Of a stretch of 33,372 nucleotides of DNA, positions 1-8,470 are shown piece by piece (the stretch's first letter is position 1; the number at the start of each line of letters is the position of its first letter). Origin of the DNA: an uncultured Bacteroidales bacterium (GTDB lineage Bacteria > Bacteroidota > Bacteroidia > Bacteroidales > GWA2-32-17); NCBI GenBank assembly GCA_937960415.1, contig CALGPK010000052.1, positions 1 through 33,372 on the forward strand, in the 5' to 3' direction. The translations under genes were made by a program, and so were the position numbers. The notes below the pieces were generated by a model. That model was not told where the DNA came from. It saw only the letters and a list, made by a program, of their open reading frames with translations, and ran no database searches.

Positions 1-1
1 G

Positions 2-511
2 CAAGAAGAAGCCCCAAAGTTTATTAAAAGTGGTGATAAACTTACCTTTTACATAAAATTACACAACGTTTATACAGTTCAGGAATATGCCGAACAACGC
101 CGTAAACAATCGTTCCAGAGCGAAGAAGAAGAAATGCAAGCCCTCGAAGCATATCTAAAATTAGCCAATATTACTACTCCACCTAGACCATCGGGTTTGT
201 ACTTCATCGAAAAAGTTAAAGGTACAGGCAAAGCTCCTGCCGATAATTCATGGGTAAGCATACACTACCTCGGTACATTTGTTAATGGCGAACCTTTTGA
301 TAATACATACGAACGCAATCAACCTTTTGAATTTCAATTAGGACAAAATCTTGTCATTCCGGGACTCGAAGAGGGAGTTAAACTGATGCGTGAAGGCGGC
401 GAAGCTATCATCATTATACCATCGAAATTGGCTTATGGCGATCAACCATATAAAATGATACCGCCGTATTCGACGTTGATATTCGAAGTTCAACTTTTAA
501 AAGTTAAATAA
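2..511 (+). CDS. FKBP-type peptidyl-prolyl cis-trans isomerase, 5'-truncated by window edge
   Basis: The frame is open from base 2, so the gene starts outside the window; the first ATG at 134 lies inside the protein and is not its real start. A complete FKBP domain fills the last ~110 residues, with the HY, PFD and AYG signatures and the FEVQLLKV ending typical of the fold. Just upstream, the segment GDKLTFYIKLHNVYT looks like the last strand of an earlier FKBP domain, so the full protein probably carries two. The usual active-site Trp after VI is Leu here (VIPGLEEG), as in some periplasmic FKBPs. It catalyses X-Pro isomerisation, probably in the periplasm. Its TAA is immediately followed by the ATG of the next FKBP gene, so the two are surely cotranscribed. 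Family assignment is solid; localisation is inferred. Confidence 0.9.
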   Translation, partial: QEEAPKFIKSGDKLTFYIKLHNVYTVQEYAEQRRKQSFQSEEEEMQALEAYLKLANITTPPRPSGLYFIEKVKGTGKAPADNSWVSIHYLGTFVNGEPFDNTYERNQPFEFQLGQNLVIPGLEEGVKLMREGGEAIIIIPSKLAYGDQPYKMIPPYSTLIFEVQLLKVK

Positions 512-1684
512 ATGAAAACCAGTATTTTATTAATAATTTTTTGTTTTAGTAACATCTTAATTTACAGTCAAATGGATAATTTACAACAAACTTCATCGGG
601 TTTGATGTACTCGATTCTGAAAAAAGGAAACGGCAAAAAGCCCGAAGCAGGCGACAAAGTGTATGTTCATTATGTTGGTAAACTCATGAACGATACGGTT
701 TTTGATAGTTCATACAAACGTGGTGAACCCTTTGCGTTCAATTTAGGCGAAGGTAGAGTTATTAAAGGCTGGGACGAGGGCATTGCTTTGCTTCAAGAAG
801 GCGATTCTGCCTTATTAATCATTCCTCCCGATCTTGGTTATGGTAACAGGGCTATTGGTAACATTCCAGCCAATTCTACACTGAAGTTCATCGTTTCGCT
901 CGAGAAAGTCGAAAAAGCCCCTAAAATTGAGCCATTCGACATTGCTAATAAAGAAACCGAAATTTTCGAAAGCGGATTGAAAATCATCCGAGTTCAAAAA
1001 GCCAAGAAAGACGCAATAAAACCGCAGGAAGGCGACGTGGTAGAAGTTCATTACACCGGCTATCTCGAAGATGGCAAAATATTCGACTCGTCGGTTCGTC
1101 GTGATCAACCCATTAGCTTTACTCTGGGCAAAGGGCAAGTAATAAAAGGCTGGGACGAGGGTATCGGCAAATTAACTGTTGGCGAAAAAGCACGTCTTAT
1201 TATTCCCTATACACTTGCTTATGGCGAAAATGGACGCCCACCTATTATTCCTGCCAAAGCTAACCTTATTTTCGATGTTGAATTGGTCAATGTTCACAAG
1301 CAAACAACACCATTACCATTTGATACCAGAGGGAAAGATACCGTTAAAACAAGTTCAGGCCTGCAATATATAATAGTTCAAAAAGCAAAAGATAATGCTC
1401 CAAAGGCTGAAAATGGTAAAATGGTAAAAGTTCATTACACTGGCTATTTCAAAGATGGGAAAATATTCGATTCGTCGGTACAGCGTGGTCAACCCTTTTC
1501 ATTCAAACTGGGTGCAGGAATGGTTATCAAAGGATGGGACGAGGGTGTCGCTTTAATGAAGGTAGGCGAAAAGTTTCGATTTATTATACCATACAAGTTA
1601 GCATACGGAGAAAATGGATATCCCGGAGCTATCCCTCCAAAAACCGATCTAATATTTGATGTAGAATTGTTAGAAGTTAACTAA
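512..1684 (+). CDS. Three-domain FKBP-type peptidyl-prolyl isomerase (secreted)
   Basis: 390 residues. A signal peptide (residues 1-20, ending IYSQ) is followed by three tandem FKBP domains at about 26-133, 150-262 and 279-389. Each keeps the classic pocket: Tyr of HY (54, 181, 309), FD (64-65, 191-192, 319-320), VI (83-84, 210-211, 338-339), Trp (87, 214, 342) and Tyr of YG (110, 237, 365), so all three should be active. Predicted role is folding of periplasmic or outer-membrane clients by X-Pro isomerisation. The start codon abuts the stop of the preceding FKBP gene, giving at least four FKBP domains in a row here. The 3' end overlaps the convergent SpoIIE-phosphatase gene by 8 bases, and no terminator is visible between them. 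Most bacterial FKBPs have one domain; a triple is unusual. Confidence 0.93.
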   Translation: MKTSILLIIFCFSNILIYSQMDNLQQTSSGLMYSILKKGNGKKPEAGDKVYVHYVGKLMNDTVFDSSYKRGEPFAFNLGEGRVIKGWDEGIALLQEGDSALLIIPPDLGYGNRAIGNIPANSTLKFIVSLEKVEKAPKIEPFDIANKETEIFESGLKIIRVQKAKKDAIKPQEGDVVEVHYTGYLEDGKIFDSSVRRDQPISFTLGKGQVIKGWDEGIGKLTVGEKARLIIPYTLAYGENGRPPIIPAKANLIFDVELVNVHKQTTPLPFDTRGKDTVKTSSGLQYIIVQKAKDNAPKAENGKMVKVHYTGYFKDGKIFDSSVQRGQPFSFKLGAGMVIKGWDEGVALMKVGEKFRFIIPYKLAYGENGYPGAIPPKTDLIFDVELLEVN

Positions 1685-3818
1685 TCCTTACCCCCATCAC
1701 ACATACATCGTCAATTTGGTCATAACCGTTTTTCCAATTTTCGAAAAATGTATCTAAGATTAACTCTTGTTCTGGCATAGGTTTATGGTACGAAGTCAAC
1801 AAAATTTCTTTAAACGCTTTGTATTTTAATTTCTTGCCTTGCTCTCCACCAAACTGATCGGCATAACCATCAGAAAAGATATAAATACTATCGTTGGGCT
1901 TAAGAGCTATTTCGGTCATCATAAAATTAGTCTGCTTGACATACTCGCCAATTGGTTGGGGTGTTGCTTTTATTTCGTACAATATAATGTTGTTCATCTC
2001 TACTAATTTATCCTGACCTTCAATCATTCCGTTCGATTTTTTTCTGATCAGATACAATGGATTGTTAGCCCCAGCAAAGCGTAATACTTTATTTTCCAAA
2101 TCTAACGAGCAAAGAGCTATGTCCATACCGTCGCGTATTTCTTTTTCGGCTGTGTGTAAAGTGTTTTTCACTGTTTCATTCAACAAATCCAGTATCAATC
2201 CCGGATTATTTTTCGTATTTTCATTTACAACCTGATTCAAACCATTATATCCCACAATACTCATAAAAGCTCCGGGAACACCATGCCCCGTGCAATCAAC
2301 AACAGCAAAAAGTACCGTTTTTTCAAACGATTTAAACCAATAAAAATCGCCAGAAACAATATCTTTAGGTCTGTATAGAACAAACATTTGTGGCAAATAT
2401 CTTTCCATGTATGAACGTGAAGGAAGTATGGCTTTTTGAATCCGCTGTGCATAGGTTATACTTGACAAAATATCTTTATTCTTCTCTTCAATAATGTTTT
2501 TTTGCAAGGTTATCTCTTCATTTTGTGCAGAAAGTAGTTCATTGGCACGTTTCTTTTGCTGATTGCTTCTAAATACAACTACTACAAGACTTGCTATTAG
2601 CACAATAACAATAATGGCACCATATAAATAAGTAGCTTGCTGTTTTATTTTAAGATCATTTTCTTTTAACTTACTATTGGCAAGCTGTATTTGTTGTTCT
2701 CGTTTTTCTGCCTGGTATTGCTCTTGAAGCTGATTGATAAATCGTGTATTTTCAATTTTGTAGATAGAGTCGCGAAAATGAATATACCAGGTATAATGAA
2801 AGTAGGCATCTTTGTAATTGCCAATGTTATCGTAAATTTCTGATAAAATTTTGTTGCTCTGAATCTGACCTTCTGAATTGCTTAGTTCATTGGCTATGGC
2901 ATTTGCTTTTTTAGCATAATCAAGTGCTTTGGCATATTGTTTTCTATTCTGATACAGAACCGCAAGTGAATTATAAATACCTATAAGTCCCGCTTTATCG
3001 TTGATACTTTCTTTAATCTTCAGAGCCTTAAGATAATATTTTTCAGCATTAATCGAATCGTGTTGTTTGCTCAAGACATTGGCTATATTCAAAAAAACGA
3101 TAGATATACCCTGTAAATTTGAGTTTTTTTCAACCAATTTTAACGATTGATTGTAGTAATACAAAGCCGAATCAAACATGGACTTTTTAAAATACAACAT
3201 TCCCAGGTTATTATAAACCGTAGCCATACCCAGTTCGTTGCCCATTTCCTTTACCAATGCCAGCGACTGATTGTAATATTTCAGCGCCATTGGGTAATTT
3301 TCTGTGTGGTAGTACATCAACCCGAGGCTATTGAGGCTCGATGCAATGCCTTTTTTATCATTAAGCTTTTCGCGAAGCTTCATGCTCTCTAAATAGTACG
3401 TGATAGCTTTTTCGTAATTTGACATCTTTTCGTACACACGACCCAAGCTGTTTTTTACATTTGCAATTAATCGCAAGCTGTCCATTTTGGTATAAACATC
3501 GAGTGCTTGAACGTAATAATCTTTAGCCAATGATAAATTTCCCCACAATTCGTTTTTTTCGGCCAACATTGAAGCAAAGCGAGCAATAAATTGATCATTT
3601 TTTTGGTATTGACTAAGGCTTAAGGCATCTTTAGCTGTTTTTTCGTACAATTCGGGATTGGATTCTAAAAGTGGCAACAATTGCATATAAGCATTGAGCG
3701 AGAGTGTATCGAAGCGATGATTTTTGATAACTGTCATTAAACTGTCATACTTCCCGGCTAAAACAAAAGAGGGAAAAATACAACACAAGAGAAAAAGATA
3801 TTGCCGTATTCGTTTCAT
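1677..3818 (-). CDS. TPR-repeat membrane protein with C-terminal SpoIIE/PP2C serine phosphatase
   Basis: 713 residues from the ATG at 3818. A signal peptide (about 1-21) leads into a run of about seven tetratricopeptide repeats (75-345), a charged coiled-coil (360-395), one membrane span (397-417), a second short coiled-coil (420-460) and a SpoIIE-type phosphatase domain (475-713). Metal-binding motifs are present: DIVSGD with VVDCTGHG (Asp508), FSDG (Asp650) and DD (703-704). The architecture implies periplasmic sensing by the TPRs and cytoplasmic dephosphorylation of a target, in other systems an anti-sigma antagonist (STAS) protein. No such partner is encoded in this window. An in-frame start at 3905 is rejected because it lies upstream of a good promoter at 3827-3858 and inside the preceding gene, whereas 3818 opens on a clean signal peptide. 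Confidence 0.9.
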   Translation of the reverse strand: MKRIRQYLFLLCCIFPSFVLAGKYDSLMTVIKNHRFDTLSLNAYMQLLPLLESNPELYEKTAKDALSLSQYQKNDQFIARFASMLAEKNELWGNLSLAKDYYVQALDVYTKMDSLRLIANVKNSLGRVYEKMSNYEKAITYYLESMKLREKLNDKKGIASSLNSLGLMYYHTENYPMALKYYNQSLALVKEMGNELGMATVYNNLGMLYFKKSMFDSALYYYNQSLKLVEKNSNLQGISIVFLNIANVLSKQHDSINAEKYYLKALKIKESINDKAGLIGIYNSLAVLYQNRKQYAKALDYAKKANAIANELSNSEGQIQSNKILSEIYDNIGNYKDAYFHYTWYIHFRDSIYKIENTRFINQLQEQYQAEKREQQIQLANSKLKENDLKIKQQATYLYGAIIVIVLIASLVVVVFRSNQQKKRANELLSAQNEEITLQKNIIEEKNKDILSSITYAQRIQKAILPSRSYMERYLPQMFVLYRPKDIVSGDFYWFKSFEKTVLFAVVDCTGHGVPGAFMSIVGYNGLNQVVNENTKNNPGLILDLLNETVKNTLHTAEKEIRDGMDIALCSLDLENKVLRFAGANNPLYLIRKKSNGMIEGQDKLVEMNNIILYEIKATPQPIGEYVKQTNFMMTEIALKPNDSIYIFSDGYADQFGGEQGKKLKYKAFKEILLTSYHKPMPEQELILDTFFENWKNGYDQIDDVCVMGVRIS

Positions 3819-3826
3819 TTTCACTT

Positions 3827-3858
3827 CAAATATACGACGAACTAAAACACCAATCAAA
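3827..3858 (-). promoter_or_regulatory. Bacteroidota-type promoter for the TPR-SpoIIE gene
   Basis: On the minus strand TTTG (3858-3855), 20 bases and TATATTTG (3834-3827) match the Bacteroidota consensus TTTG-N19-20-TAnnTTTG exactly. The start codon at 3818 lies only 8 bases beyond the -7 element, so the leader would be very short. The gene can therefore be transcribed independently of the operon upstream. Confidence 0.72.
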
Positions 3859-3891
3859 GAATGTACTCTTAAAGTTATTAACAAACAACCA

Positions 3892-4323
3892 TCATGTTTC
3901 AACACATTTTCTAATTTCGAACGAAATTTGTTTCTTTATTTTTCGTTGCATAAAATACAAAAATAAAAAGTAGGGCACTAAGGCTAAAAGGGAAAGTAAA
4001 CCCGCCAAAAGCTCGTTATTTGTAACATTAAAAACGACAATTACCGTAAACATCAATATCACTAACGGAACAACGTAACTCAGCAAAACGGCATACGCCC
4101 CTGCTTGCAGCGGCATTCGAACCATTACTTTTGTGCCGATTGGAAAATCTTTTGCATTTGTTTGAACTTCTATCTCTTTCTCCTTTATTTCGCTTATGCC
4201 CATAGTACAAGCTGCCTTACTCCGACAGTTTGCACAAGCCGAAGTTGATGTTATACTCACTATTACCGTATTATGATTCAGTATTTCTTTAACAATACCC
4301 GGATGTTCGATATATTCGCTCAT
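3892..4323 (-). CDS. RseC/SoxR-reducing-system family membrane protein
   Basis: 143 residues. The N-terminal cytoplasmic part carries a cysteine cluster CANCRSKAAC (Cys30, Cys33, Cys39), followed by two membrane spans at about 76-98 and 104-124 and a basic tail. This is the RseC/MucC architecture: in Proteobacteria RseC modulates the sigma-E system and takes part in SoxR reduction, and in many Bacteroidota the gene precedes the rnf cluster. Here there is no rnf gene; instead it overlaps the aminotransferase gene by four bases (ATGA), suggesting coupled translation. The cysteines may bind an Fe-S centre, which is inference. Family call is good; function is unresolved. Confidence 0.82.
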   Translation of the reverse strand: MSEYIEHPGIVKEILNHNTVIVSITSTSACANCRSKAACTMGISEIKEKEIEVQTNAKDFPIGTKVMVRMPLQAGAYAVLLSYVVPLVILMFTVIVVFNVTNNELLAGLLSLLALVPYFLFLYFMQRKIKKQISFEIRKCVET

Positions 4324-5177
4324 GGTTTGAGTTTTTTATTTAGCCAATCGATCAGTTGAATCGCAAAATCGCGATAGTAGCGACGTTGTCCATATCCTAA
4401 AACACTTTTGCAGCCTACTACTGCGTTGGTCAAAAAGATCTCATCTGCTTCGCTTAACAATTTTTCGTCGAAGCTTTCTTCATTTACCCTCACTCCAAAT
4501 TCGGCAGACAAATGCTGTAGCAAAAACTGCCGCATAACACCATTTACCGGTCCATCGGTCAAGGGAGGAGTGTATATTATCCCATTTAACAATACAAAAA
4601 TATTGGAAGAAGTTGCCTCAACAACATGTCCTTTTAGATTAATTAACAATGCATCATCGTATCCATTACGTTTTGCCCATTGAGCAGCAAGAATGTAAAA
4701 AGTAGCATGATTAACCTTTACCGAATAAATTGGCATTATGGGCTTAGCTACATCACGAAACACATCTATCAGGATACCTTTGGTATCTGTAGTAAACTTC
4801 GTATCTTCGAGTGGATAAACCTCAACAAACCAGTCTATATCGTCCTTATCACTCAAATAGTAGCCCTGTCCCGAACGATACACCGTCAACCGAATTCGAC
4901 TACTACCAAACGCTTTGTTCGATTTAATGAGTCGTTGAATGTCGAACAACAATGTTTGCTCTTGGGGAAAATTTGCTTTGTTTAATAATAATAATTCGAA
5001 TGCACGCATCATTCGCTGGTAATGCAAAGAAAACAAAGGAACATGAATTGCAAATGCTCTCATGGTTTCGAAAAAGCCATCGGCAAAACGCACCACACGA
5101 TTGTGAAGCGGAAAAAGCACTTCCTCATTTCGCCTAAGCTTACCGTTATGCAACACAAAAGTGCTAAGCCTTGTCAT
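4320..5177 (-). CDS. Aminotransferase class IV (PabC/branched-chain type)
   Basis: 285 residues from the ATG at 5177. This is a fold-type IV PLP enzyme: the family includes branched-chain aminotransferase, D-amino-acid aminotransferase and aminodeoxychorismate lyase (PabC). Visible motifs are FADGFFETMR near the N-terminus, the Schiff-base Lys in YSVKVNH (about Lys154), VVEATSSNIF and the phosphate-binding GPVNGVMRQ. Length fits the family. Bacteroidota PabC proteins of this size provide p-aminobenzoate for folate, so that role is the leading guess, but no pabA/pabB is present and substrate cannot be assigned. In-frame starts at 5198 and 5207 are possible; 5177 aligns best with the conserved start and overlaps the upstream phosphatase gene by 14 bases. 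It overlaps the downstream RseC-like gene by four bases. Confidence 0.85.
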   Translation of the reverse strand: MTRLSTFVLHNGKLRRNEEVLFPLHNRVVRFADGFFETMRAFAIHVPLFSLHYQRMMRAFELLLLNKANFPQEQTLLFDIQRLIKSNKAFGSSRIRLTVYRSGQGYYLSDKDDIDWFVEVYPLEDTKFTTDTKGILIDVFRDVAKPIMPIYSVKVNHATFYILAAQWAKRNGYDDALLINLKGHVVEATSSNIFVLLNGIIYTPPLTDGPVNGVMRQFLLQHLSAEFGVRVNEESFDEKLLSEADEIFLTNAVVGCKSVLGYGQRRYYRDFAIQLIDWLNKKLKP

Positions 5178-5661
5178 AGAGTATTCGATTAACGGCATGA
5201 GTAACAATATCGGCGTTCGACGGAATTAAAATACCACGTATTCGGCATTGTTCGGCAGCTTCAATATCGCGTGGCTGGTCTCCAATCATCCAGGATTGAT
5301 ACGGGTCGATCTTAAAACGAGCTATGGCTTTTTCGAACAAAAGAGGCATGGGTTTTCGACACAAACAGTTCGTTTCATCGGGATGATGCGTACAATAATA
5401 ATATTCTAAAACCGTCAAGCCTTGTGATTTAAATAATTGGTCTAATAAACGATGCAAAAGCTCAACATCGTTTATCGAATAAATATGTTTGCTAATCCCA
5501 CTCTGGTTACTAATTATCACAAAATCGTACCCATTATTTTTAAGCAACCTCATTCCTTCAATAACACCACGATTTATATAAAAATCATCCCAACGATATA
5601 CATAATAATTAGCATTGTCGTTGATTACACCATCGCGATCGAAAAAAACAACTTTTCGCAT
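5164..5661 (-). CDS. HAD-IIIA phosphatase, GmhB-like (heptose-1,7-bisphosphate or related phosphatase)
   Basis: 165 residues. HAD motif I is FFDRDGVIN (nucleophile Asp8, acid/base Asp10), motif II is IISNQSG, and motif IV is GDQPRDIEAA. A zinc-binding loop, Cys90-x-His92 with Cys99-x-Cys101 followed by RKP, is diagnostic of the GmhB/HisB-N subfamily. GmhB removes the C7 phosphate of D-glycero-manno-heptose-1,7-bisphosphate in LPS heptose synthesis. The zinc loop is shorter than in E. coli GmhB, and no other heptose genes are nearby, so the substrate is tentative. The ATG at 5661 shares its A with the TGA of the rhomboid gene; a TTG one codon upstream is also in frame but less likely. Confidence 0.87.
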   Translation of the reverse strand: MRKVVFFDRDGVINDNANYYVYRWDDFYINRGVIEGMRLLKNNGYDFVIISNQSGISKHIYSINDVELLHRLLDQLFKSQGLTVLEYYYCTHHPDETNCLCRKPMPLLFEKAIARFKIDPYQSWMIGDQPRDIEAAEQCRIRGILIPSNADIVTHAVNRILYDKA

Positions 5662-6272
5662 CAATTCGCAGTTATTAAATCTACAAAGATAGAAAACAAA
5701 TTAGGCTTAATTATTAACGGAAAAACAAATCCAACTATTGAACCCCAGAAGTGTACGTCGTGTGCTATACGATCGACATTTTTTTTCGACATGTATGCCG
5801 AATATATTAGATACAAAGGACCAAAAATATAAGCAGGAATACCGATGGGAATAAACATGATGTAAATCTTATTGGTAGGATCGAGCAAAATTGCAGTAAA
5901 TAGTATCGACGCTACTGCTCCCGATGCCCCTACTGCAACATAAGAAGTATTATTGCGATGTTTAAAATACGATGGAACTGTTGCTAAAATACCGGCTAAA
6001 ATAAACTCCAGCACGTAAATCATTTTGCCCCACTTTCCAAAATAAAAAACAAAACCTTGCTCTACATTCATACCAAAAAAATACAATGTAAGCATGTTGA
6101 AAATCAGGTGTTCCCACGACGCATGTAAAAATAAGTGTGTAACAAACCGATAATGCTGCTTAAACCGCCGAATATCGTAAGGAGAGAACCATCCTTTTAT
6201 GTAAAATTCGCGATTATTAAAAGCTATAATACTGACCAGAACAATCGAAACAATAATTAATATCGTTATCAT
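5661..6272 (-). CDS. Rhomboid-family intramembrane serine protease
   Basis: 203 residues with about six hydrophobic segments. The rhomboid signatures are in order: HLIFNM (Asn59, oxyanion side), GASG with nucleophile Ser117, and HFWG with catalytic His174 in the penultimate segment. Rhomboids cut transmembrane substrates within the bilayer. Length is near the minimal bacterial type. The ATG shares its A with the stop codon of the deiminase gene upstream and its own stop overlaps the phosphatase start, so it is a tightly coupled operon member. Physiological substrate unknown. Confidence 0.9.
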   Translation of the reverse strand: MITILIIVSIVLVSIIAFNNREFYIKGWFSPYDIRRFKQHYRFVTHLFLHASWEHLIFNMLTLYFFGMNVEQGFVFYFGKWGKMIYVLEFILAGILATVPSYFKHRNNTSYVAVGASGAVASILFTAILLDPTNKIYIMFIPIGIPAYIFGPLYLIYSAYMSKKNVDRIAHDVHFWGSIVGFVFPLIIKPNLFSIFVDLITAN

Positions 6273-8011
6273 TAATAAACCGCTACTTTTAATGTTTTAT
6301 TGCCTTTAGGAGTAGCAATATTTAACAGATACATGCCTTTTGCTAATTGAATGGGCACTTTAAACTCCTGATGTCCCTGAAGCAGATTGCCCGAGTATAC
6401 AGTCAATAGTTTTTGTCCTAAACTATTCAATAACGTAATATTTGCTTTCATTTCAGTTGTGGTAAACAAGTCGAGAGTTAACAGATTGTCTTGATAGTAA
6501 GGTTTAACGCTAAAATTATCATCCGTTAGTTGCATGGCACCGGTAGGATTGTAAACATGAAATTTCCAGTATCCGGCCGGTGCTGGCATAGGCCGCACCT
6601 GTGTTTTTCCGCTATTTGCTTTTGCCCAAATGTAATAATACACTGTAGTATGGTTGGATTGTACAGGAATATATCCTGTCCATGTGTGGTTATTCGAATT
6701 GGTCAATGTCATTGGTATTGAAACATAAGGTTGTGTAGTATCGGTACGATAATATATTTTTGCTTCCTGAATACCTGTTTTGTGCTTTATAAGAGCATCG
6801 ACCTGATAAGGTGTCCAAATATTATCGGTATTGGGTAGTGGTTGATGCGAAATTAACAACGGATTGAAGGCAGCTATTTCGTGAGTTGTACAGTGAATGG
6901 CACCACTTTGCGAAATAACACTGTTGGCGTTTATTCCAATAATTCGATAGCCCGGCATAGCTTGTCGATAAATACGAAGTGCAGTTGTATCATATTGCTC
7001 GTAATAGGTAGGAACTAGTACTGTTTTATTTAAAATAAGCGAATTGGTGTACGTACGATAATATGCCCCCTGACTTGGCCATGTACCACTTGGGCTCGGT
7101 GGCATAGGAATACGAACTACCTTGTATGGCGTTCCAAATACCGAATTAAAGTTATTCAACACATAATTTAGGTTGGCTTCTATTTGAGGACCATCTGAAA
7201 TGCCCTGCGGATATTGACCAACTAGCAGGGTTTCTTCGTTAAGCAATTTTATGTGCATATCTATATGGTGAATACCATCGTATGGTAGGTTTTCCATTTT
7301 TATATAACGATTAATACCCATAAAATTTTGCATGATGGTATTAATTTGTTGCTCCGTTTTTGGAGTTTGATTATATTGCGTAACACTGGCATTTTCATCT
7401 AACACTAGCTTGCTCGAAAAGCCAGTACCAAATCCATCGCTCATAAAATTCCCACCTGTGTGTACCAAATCGGTGGGTGGCTGTGTACATTGATACAAAG
7501 GAACATTTAACAAATTAGCAATGTATTGCGGTGATACATCATCTTGAGGACGAGGACGATTATACACCCAATCGACAAATAGCAACGAATCTACATCGTT
7601 GGTATAAACATTATTTGGACCGTAATCGCGAATCCAAACACTATTTAAACTGGAAATGATATAACGAATATTAGTAGTTGCTATACCATTTTGCAAAAGA
7701 TAGTTTTTTACTGTATTTGAGTCGGAGCAATAAATATAAACCGTTGCTTCTTCGCGTGCATAACGAACTATTTGGCTTAAAAAAGACTCATATCCCGACT
7801 TCCACGAGATAAGCACACCTTGCATCTCTTCCCACTCCGCTGCAGTCCTTACCGGCGACGAAGGAGGATTGGTTATACCTTTGGGTTGAGGTAATATATA
7901 TGTCCATTCAGATTTTGCTTCTTCTTGGCTTAATCCTTTGGGCAGCATAACTTGTGAAAACACTTGCCCATAATATATACCAATTAAAAAAAGTATAAAT
8001 GTTTTCTTCAT
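6272..8011 (-). CDS. Secreted peptidylarginine deiminase-like enzyme with T9SS sorting tail
   Basis: 579 residues. A signal peptide (1-19, ending VFSQ) is followed by a guanidino-group-modifying domain (about 50-380), an Ig-like beta domain (about 385-490) and a type IX secretion C-terminal domain (about 500-579, with the GMYLLNIAT and LKVAVY strands). Catalytic residues of the PAD/agmatine deiminase superfamily are present: Asp129 (WIRDYGP), His249 and Asp251 (HHIDMH), Asn323 (YTNS) and Cys374 (AIHCTTHE). Two arginines in NRPRP (Arg152, Arg154) match those reported to hold the substrate carboxylate in Porphyromonas gingivalis PPAD, favouring C-terminal peptidyl-arginine over free agmatine. 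The expected reaction is arginine to citrulline plus ammonia at the cell surface or outside. It sits 33 bases after the retropepsin gene and shares a base with the rhomboid start. Family is certain, peptide specificity likely. Confidence 0.9.
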   Translation of the reverse strand: MKKTFILFLIGIYYGQVFSQVMLPKGLSQEEAKSEWTYILPQPKGITNPPSSPVRTAAEWEEMQGVLISWKSGYESFLSQIVRYAREEATVYIYCSDSNTVKNYLLQNGIATTNIRYIISSLNSVWIRDYGPNNVYTNDVDSLLFVDWVYNRPRPQDDVSPQYIANLLNVPLYQCTQPPTDLVHTGGNFMSDGFGTGFSSKLVLDENASVTQYNQTPKTEQQINTIMQNFMGINRYIKMENLPYDGIHHIDMHIKLLNEETLLVGQYPQGISDGPQIEANLNYVLNNFNSVFGTPYKVVRIPMPPSPSGTWPSQGAYYRTYTNSLILNKTVLVPTYYEQYDTTALRIYRQAMPGYRIIGINANSVISQSGAIHCTTHEIAAFNPLLISHQPLPNTDNIWTPYQVDALIKHKTGIQEAKIYYRTDTTQPYVSIPMTLTNSNNHTWTGYIPVQSNHTTVYYYIWAKANSGKTQVRPMPAPAGYWKFHVYNPTGAMQLTDDNFSVKPYYQDNLLTLDLFTTTEMKANITLLNSLGQKLLTVYSGNLLQGHQEFKVPIQLAKGMYLLNIATPKGNKTLKVAVY

Positions 8012-8044
8012 AGCATTTTTTTATTTAGTAAGACTTTTATTTTT

Positions 8045-8470
8045 TTATTTGGTTGCATTTAAGATTAAAGCTTGTTGACGAAAATCTATAATTGCTTCGT
8101 ATTCTATTAAAAAAGTTAAGCCAATCAATCCCAAAATATGGTATCGAGGTTTTATTTTGCTTTGAATATGGCTTAAATCAACCCTAAAACAAGTCCCTAG
8201 CGATAATTTATATTTTCCCAATTTAATCTCACCTACCTCCAAAAGTGCAACATCGAGTATTTCGTTTGCAATTCCCAATACCTGCTCCAAATGATAAAGA
8301 TCTGTATGTGGCACATCTACATGTTGACCTATTACAGAAACCTGGGCGCCGGTATCAATAATAAAATAACCTTTCTGACTACCTACTAAAGAACGAATAG
8401 CCAATAATGGCATACCATCAACAGATTTAATCACTGTTATGGGTAAACAGACTTGTTTATTTGGTTTCAT
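8045..8470 (-). CDS. Retropepsin-like aspartyl protease family protein
   Basis: 141 residues. The single aspartyl-protease motif IIDTGAQVSVIG (Asp39) and a late hydrophobic ILG strand (112-114) identify a retropepsin-like fold, which would need to dimerise for activity. No signal peptide or membrane span is visible, so it should be cytoplasmic. Such small stand-alone proteins are common in Bacteroidota and poorly characterised. The ATG at 8470 overlaps the malic enzyme stop by four bases (ATGA); a more upstream in-frame start at 8548 would lie inside the malic enzyme gene and adds residues that do not resemble the family. Substrate unknown. Confidence 0.8.
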   Translation of the reverse strand: MKPNKQVCLPITVIKSVDGMPLLAIRSLVGSQKGYFIIDTGAQVSVIGQHVDVPHTDLYHLEQVLGIANEILDVALLEVGEIKLGKYKLSLGTCFRVDLSHIQSKIKPRYHILGLIGLTFLIEYEAIIDFRQQALILNATK

